This document shows, in pieces, positions 58,901-64,000 of a DNA stretch of 64,000 nucleotides (its first letter is position 1; each line of letters begins with the position of its first letter). The notes under the pieces were generated by a model. The model was not told the origin of the DNA. It searched no databases and saw only the letters and a list, made by a program, of their open reading frames with translations. The DNA is from Melastoma dodecandrum (lineage: Eukaryota > Streptophyta > Magnoliopsida > Myrtales > Melastomataceae). The stretch lies in assembly GCA_029817715.1 (NCBI GenBank), contig JARUPY010000434.1, positions 3,080,001 through 3,144,000 on the forward strand. The letters are read 5' to 3'. The position numbers and the translations under genes were made by a program.

Positions 58901-61900
58901 TATTCAAAATTGGAGTTCTACATGTGACATTCGGGTCCCATTCGTTAGCACAATGAGGAACCCCGCGCACAACTTACGCAAGGTTGTGCATCCCGCATGC
59001 TCCGAACCTTGGTGCTTCCGAACTTGCATTTTCCGAAGCCTAGATGATCCCCAAATGCTTCCCAAACTATTCAAAATTGGAGTTCTACATGTGACATTCG
59101 GGTCCCATTCGTTAGCACAATGAGGAACCCCGCCCGCGCACAACTTACGCAAGGTTGTGCATCCCGCATGCTCCGAACCTTGGTGCTTCCGAACTTGCAT
59201 TTTCCGAAGCCTAGATGATCCCCAAATGCTTCCCAAACTATTCAAAATTGGAGTTCTACATGTGACATTCGGGTCCCATTCGTTAGCACAATGAGGAACC
59301 CCGCGCACAACTTACGCAAGGTTGTGCATCCCGCATGCTCCGAACCTTGGTGCTTCCGAACTTGCATTTTCCGAAGCCTAGATGATCCCCAAATGCTTCC
59401 CAAACTATTCAAAATTGGAGTTCTACATGTGACATTCGGGTCCCATTCGTTAGCACAATGAGGAACCCCGCGCACAACTTACGCAAGGTTGTGCATCCCG
59501 CATGCTCCGAACCTTGGTGCTTCCGAACTTGCATTTTCCGAAGCCTAGATGATCCCCAAATGCTTCCCAAACTATTCAAAATTGGAGTTCTACATGTGAC
59601 ATTCGGGTCCCATTCGTTAGCACAATGAGGAACCCCGCGCACAACTTACGCAAGGTTGTGCATCCCGCATGCTCCGAACCTTGGTGCTTCCGAACTTGCA
59701 TTTTCCGAAGCCTAGATGATCCCCAAATGCTTCCCAAACTATTCAAAATTGGAGTTCTACATGTGACATTCGGGTCCCATTCGTTAGCACAATGAGGAAC
59801 CCCGCGCACAACTTACGCAAGGTTGTGCATCCCGCATGCTCCGAACCTTGGTGCTTCCGAACTTGCATTTTCCGAAGCCTAGATGATCCCCAAATGCTTC
59901 CCAAACTATTCAAAATTGGAGTTCTACATGTGACATTCGGGTCCCATTCGTTAGCACAATGAGGAACCCCGCGCACAACTTACGCAAGGTTGTGCATCCC
60001 GCATGCTCCGAACCTTGGTGCTTCCGAACTTGCATTTTCCGAAGCCTAGATGATCCCCAAATGCTTCCCAAACTATTCAAAATTGGAGTTCTACATGTGA
60101 CATTCGGGTCCCATTCGTTAGCACAATGAGGAACCCCGCGCACAACTTACGCAAGGTTGTGCATCCCGCATGCTCCGAACCTTGGTGCTTCCGAACTTGC
60201 ATTTTCCGAAGCCTAGATGATCCCCAAATGCTTCCCAAACTATTCAAAATTGGAGTTCTACATGTGACATTCGGGTCCCATTCGTTAGCACAATGAGGAA
60301 CCCCGCGCACAACTTACGCAAGGTTGTGCATCCCGCATGCTCCGAACCTTGGTGCTTCCGAACTTGCATTTTCCGAAGCCTAGATGATCCCCAAATGCTT
60401 CCCAAACTATTCAAAATTGGAGTTCTACATGTGACATTCGGGTCCCATTCGTTAGCACAATGAGGAACCCCGCGCACAACTTACGCAAGGTTGTGCATCC
60501 CGCATGCTCCGAACCTTGGTGCTTCCGAACTTGCATTTTCCGAAGCCTAGATGATCCCCAAATGCTTCCCAAACTATTCAAAATTGGAGTTCTACATGTG
60601 ACATTCGGGTCCCATTCGTTAGCACAATGAGGAACCCCGCGCACAACTTACGCAAGGTTGTGCATCCCGCATGCTCCGAACCTTGGTGCTTCCGAACTTG
60701 CATTTTCCGAAGCCTAGATGATCCCCAAATGCTTCCCAAACTATTCAAAATTGGAGTTCTACATGTGACATTCGGGTCCCATTCGTTAGCACAATGAGGA
60801 ACCCCGCGCACAACTTACGCAAGGTTGTGCATCCCGCATGCTCCGAACCTTGGTGCTTCCGAACTTGCATTTTCCGAAGCCTAGATGATCCCCAAATGCT
60901 TCCCAAACTATTCAAAATTGGAGTTCTACATGTGACATTCGGGTCCCATTCGTTAGCACAATGAGGAACCCCGCGCACAACTTACGCAAGGTTGTGCATC
61001 CCGCATGCTCCGAACCTTGGTGCTTCCGAACTTGCATTTTCCGAAGCCTAGATGATCCCCAAATGCTTCCCAAACTATTCAAAATTGGAGTTCTACATGT
61101 GACATTCGGGTCCCATTCGTTAGCACAATGAGGAACCCCGCGCACAACTTACGCAAGGTTGTGCATCCCGCATGCTCCGAACCTTGGTGCTTCCGAACTT
61201 GCATTTTCCGAAGCCTAGATGATCCCCAAATGCTTCCCAAACTATTCAAAATTGGAGTTCTACATGTGACATTCGGGTCCCATTCGTTAGCACAATGAGG
61301 AACCCCGCGCACAACTTACGCAAGGTTGTGCATCCCGCATGCTCCGAACCTTGGTGCTTCCGAACTTGCATTTTCCGAAGCCTAGATGATCCCCAAATGC
61401 TTCCCAAACTATTCAAAATTGGAGTTCTACATGTGACATTCGGGTCCCATTCGTTAGCACAATGAGGAACCCCGCGCACAACTTACGCAAGGTTGTGCAT
61501 CCCGCATGCTCCGAACCTTGGTGCTTCCGAACTTGCATTTTCCGAAGCCTAGATGATCCCCAAATGCTTCCCAAACTATTCAAAATTGGAGTTCTACATG
61601 TGACATTCGGGTCCCATTCGTTAGCACAATGAGGAACCCCGCGCACAACTTACGCAAGGTTGTGCATCCCGCATGCTCCGAACCTTGGTGCTTCCGAACT
61701 TGCATTTTCCGAAGCCTAGATGATCCCCAAATGCTTCCCAAACTATTCAAAATTGGAGTTCTACATGTGACATTCGGGTCCCATTCGTTAGCACAATGAG
61801 GAACCCCGCGCACAACTTACGCAAGGTTGTGCATCCCGCATGCTCCGAACCTTGGTGCTTCCGAACTTGCATTTTCCGAAGCCTAGATGATCCCCAAATG

Positions 61901-64000
61901 CTTCCCAAACTATTCAAAATTGGAGTTCTACATGTGACATTCGGGTCCCATTCGTTAGCACAATGAGGAACCCCGCGCACAACTTACGCAAGGTTGTGCA
62001 TCCCGCATGCTCCGAACCTTGGTGCTTCCGAACTTGCATTTTCCGAAGCCTAGATGATCCCCAAATGCTTCCCAAACTATTCAAAATTGGAGTTCTACAT
62101 GTGACATTCGGGTCCCATTCGTTAGCACAATGAGGAACCCCGCGCACAACTTACGCAAGGTTGTGCATCCCGCATGCTCCGAACCTTGGTGCTTCCGAAC
62201 TTGCATTTTCCGAAGCCTAGATGATCCCCAAATGCTTCCCAAACTATTCAAAATTGGAGTTCTACATGTGACATTCGGGTCCCATTCGTTAGCACAATGA
62301 GGAACCCCGCGCACAACTTACGCAAGGTTGTGCATCCCGCATGCTCCGAACCTTGGTGCTTCCGAACTTGCATTTTCCGAAGCCTAGATGATCCCCAAAT
62401 GCTTCCCAAACTATTCAAAATTGGAGTTCTACATGTGACATTCGGGTCCCATTCGTTAGCACAATGAGGAACCCCGCGCACAACTTACGCAAGGTTGTGC
62501 ATCCCGCATGCTCCGAACCTTGGTGCTTCCGAACTTGCATTTTCCGAAGCCTAGATGATCCCCAAATGCTTCCCAAACTATTCAAAATTGGAGTTCTACA
62601 TGTGACATTCGGGTCCCATTCGTTAGCACAATGAGGAACCCCGCGCACAACTTACGCAAGGTTGTGCATCCCGCATGCTCCGAACCTTGGTGCTTCCGAA
62701 CTTGCATTTTCCGAAGCCTAGATGATCCCCAAATGCTTCCCAAACTATTCAAAATTGGAGTTCTACATGTGACATTCGGGTCCCATTCGTTAGCACAATG
62801 AGGAACCCCGCGCACAACTTACGCAAGGTTGTGCATCCCGCATGCTCCGAACCTTGGTGCTTCCGAACTTGCATTTTCCGAAGCCTAGATGATCCCCAAA
62901 TGCTTCCCAAACTATTCAAAATTGGAGTTCTACATGTGACATTCGGGTCCCATTCGTTAGCACAATGAGGAACCCCGCGCACAACTTACGCAAGGTTGTG
63001 CATCCCGCATGCTCCGAACCTTGGTGCTTCCGAACTTGCATTTTCCGAAGCCTAGATGATCCCCAAATGCTTCCCAAACTATTCAAAATTGGAGTTCTAC
63101 ATGTGACATTCGGGTCCCATTCGTTAGCACAATGAGGAACCCCGCGCACAACTTACGCAAGGTTGTGCATCCCGCATGCTCCGAACCTTGGTGCTTCCGA
63201 ACTTGCATTTTCCGAAGCCTAGATGATCCCCAAATGCTTCCCAAACTATTCAAAATTGGAGTTCTACATGTGACATTCGGGTCCCATTCGTTAGCACAAT
63301 GAGGAACCCCGCGCACAACTTACGCAAGGTTGTGCATCCCGCATGCTCCGAACCTTGGTGCTTCCGAACTTGCATTTTCCGAAGCCTAGATGATCCCCAA
63401 ATGCTTCCCAAACTATTCAAAATTGGAGTTCTACATGTGACATTCGGGTCCCATTCGTTAGCACAATGAGGAACCCCGCGCACAACTTACGCAAGGTTGT
63501 GCATCCCGCATGCTCCGAACCTTGGTGCTTCCGAACTTGCATTTTCCGAAGCCTAGATGATCCCCAAATGCTTCCCAAACTATTCAAAATTGGAGTTCTA
63601 CATGTGACATTCGGGTCCCATTCGTTAGCACAATGAGGAACCCCGCGCACAACTTACGCAAGGTTGTGCATCCCGCATGCTCCGAACCTTGGTGCTTCCG
63701 AACTTGCATTTTCCGAAGCCTAGATGATCCCCAAATGCTTCCCAAACTATTCAAAATTGGAGTTCTACATGTGACATTCGGGTCCCATTCGTTAGCACAA
63801 TGAGGAACCCCGCGCACAACTTACGCAAGGTTGTGCATCCCGCATGCTCCGAACCTTGGTGCTTCCGAACTTGCATTTTCCGAAGCCTAGATGATCCCCA
63901 AATGCTTCCCAAACTATTCAAAATTGGAGTTCTACATGTGACATTCGGGTCCCATTCGTTAGCACAATGAGGAACCCCGCGCACAACTTACGCAAGGTTG
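46908..64000. repeat. satellite subfamily B, 167-bp monomers, highly homogeneous
   Basis: More than 100 head-to-tail monomers run past the window end. From 47043 to 63751 there are exactly 100 monomers of 167 bp plus 8 bp, and the 8 bp are explained by three small insertions (near 56993, 58510 and 59133). A and B share about 120 bp of core and differ in the segment between TTCAAAA and GCACAATG (about 45 bp in A, 41 bp in B). Copies at 47.0-49.4 kb vary; copies beyond about 52.4 kb are almost identical. Confidence 0.97.

Noticed and set aside
47043..63984. About 100 identical - strand reading frames of 77 codons in the satellite
   Set aside because: They overlap each other, are longer than the monomer and come simply from repetition of a 167-bp unit that happens to lack stops in that phase. 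No domain, start context or codon signal supports coding.
46908..64000. CRISPR-like array
   Set aside because: Whole monomers are repeated without unique spacers, and the DNA is from a plant nucleus.

Overview
The window is nuclear DNA of a flowering plant. The evidence is a two-exon angiosperm CYP84A (ferulate 5-hydroxylase) gene, Ty3/gypsy and Ty1/copia retrotransposon relics of plant lineages (including Athila- and Tat-like ones), a fragment of plastid DNA, and a long tandem satellite. The species cannot be named. Only one gene looks intact. The rest is decayed repeat DNA, as expected near a centromere or other satellite-rich heterochromatin.

Layout. 1-4244: a Ty3/gypsy relic on the + strand (gag, protease, RT, RNase H, integrase, all broken). 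4245-5929: non-coding, with short repeats. 5930-8294: a second, 5'-truncated gypsy relic of the same family, followed by an LTR-like stretch to about 9070. 9138-9770: a Ty1/copia gag-protease relic on the - strand. 9822-10566: a small inverted-repeat element with three copies of its terminal repeat. 12845-14618 (-): the intact F5H gene, with a TATA box at 14721-14727. 14964-15603: a miniature LTR-like element with a tRNA-Met-type primer binding site. 16273-23518: an Athila-type gypsy element on the - strand with both LTRs, a near-perfect 5-bp target duplication, a duplicated primer-binding/leader segment, and no RT or integrase. One of its LTRs carries a chimeric plastid insert (ndhF joined to psaB). 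26899-27977: a 1.08 kb imperfect palindrome.

28799-35750 holds two plant-mobile-domain-like pseudogenes on the + strand. The second one ends against the C-terminal part of a Tat-type integrase on the - strand, an arrangement that fits the antisense extra ORF of Tat retrotransposons.

From about 35789 to the window end is satellite DNA of two related subfamilies. Subfamily A (35789 to about 46770, roughly 171-bp monomers) is diverged and shows a five-monomer higher-order repeat of about 855 bp. A scrambled junction with an inverted monomer piece (about 46770-46907) separates it from subfamily B (about 46908-64000). B has a strictly regular 167-bp monomer, is variable at its left edge and nearly identical further in, and runs past the window end.

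F5H would act in the syringyl branch of the phenylpropanoid pathway. Nothing else here is linked to it functionally. The candidate novel items are structural: the satellite architecture and its scar, a dyad kept in both satellite families by different sequences, the plastid chimera inside an LTR, and the duplicated priming site of the Athila element.
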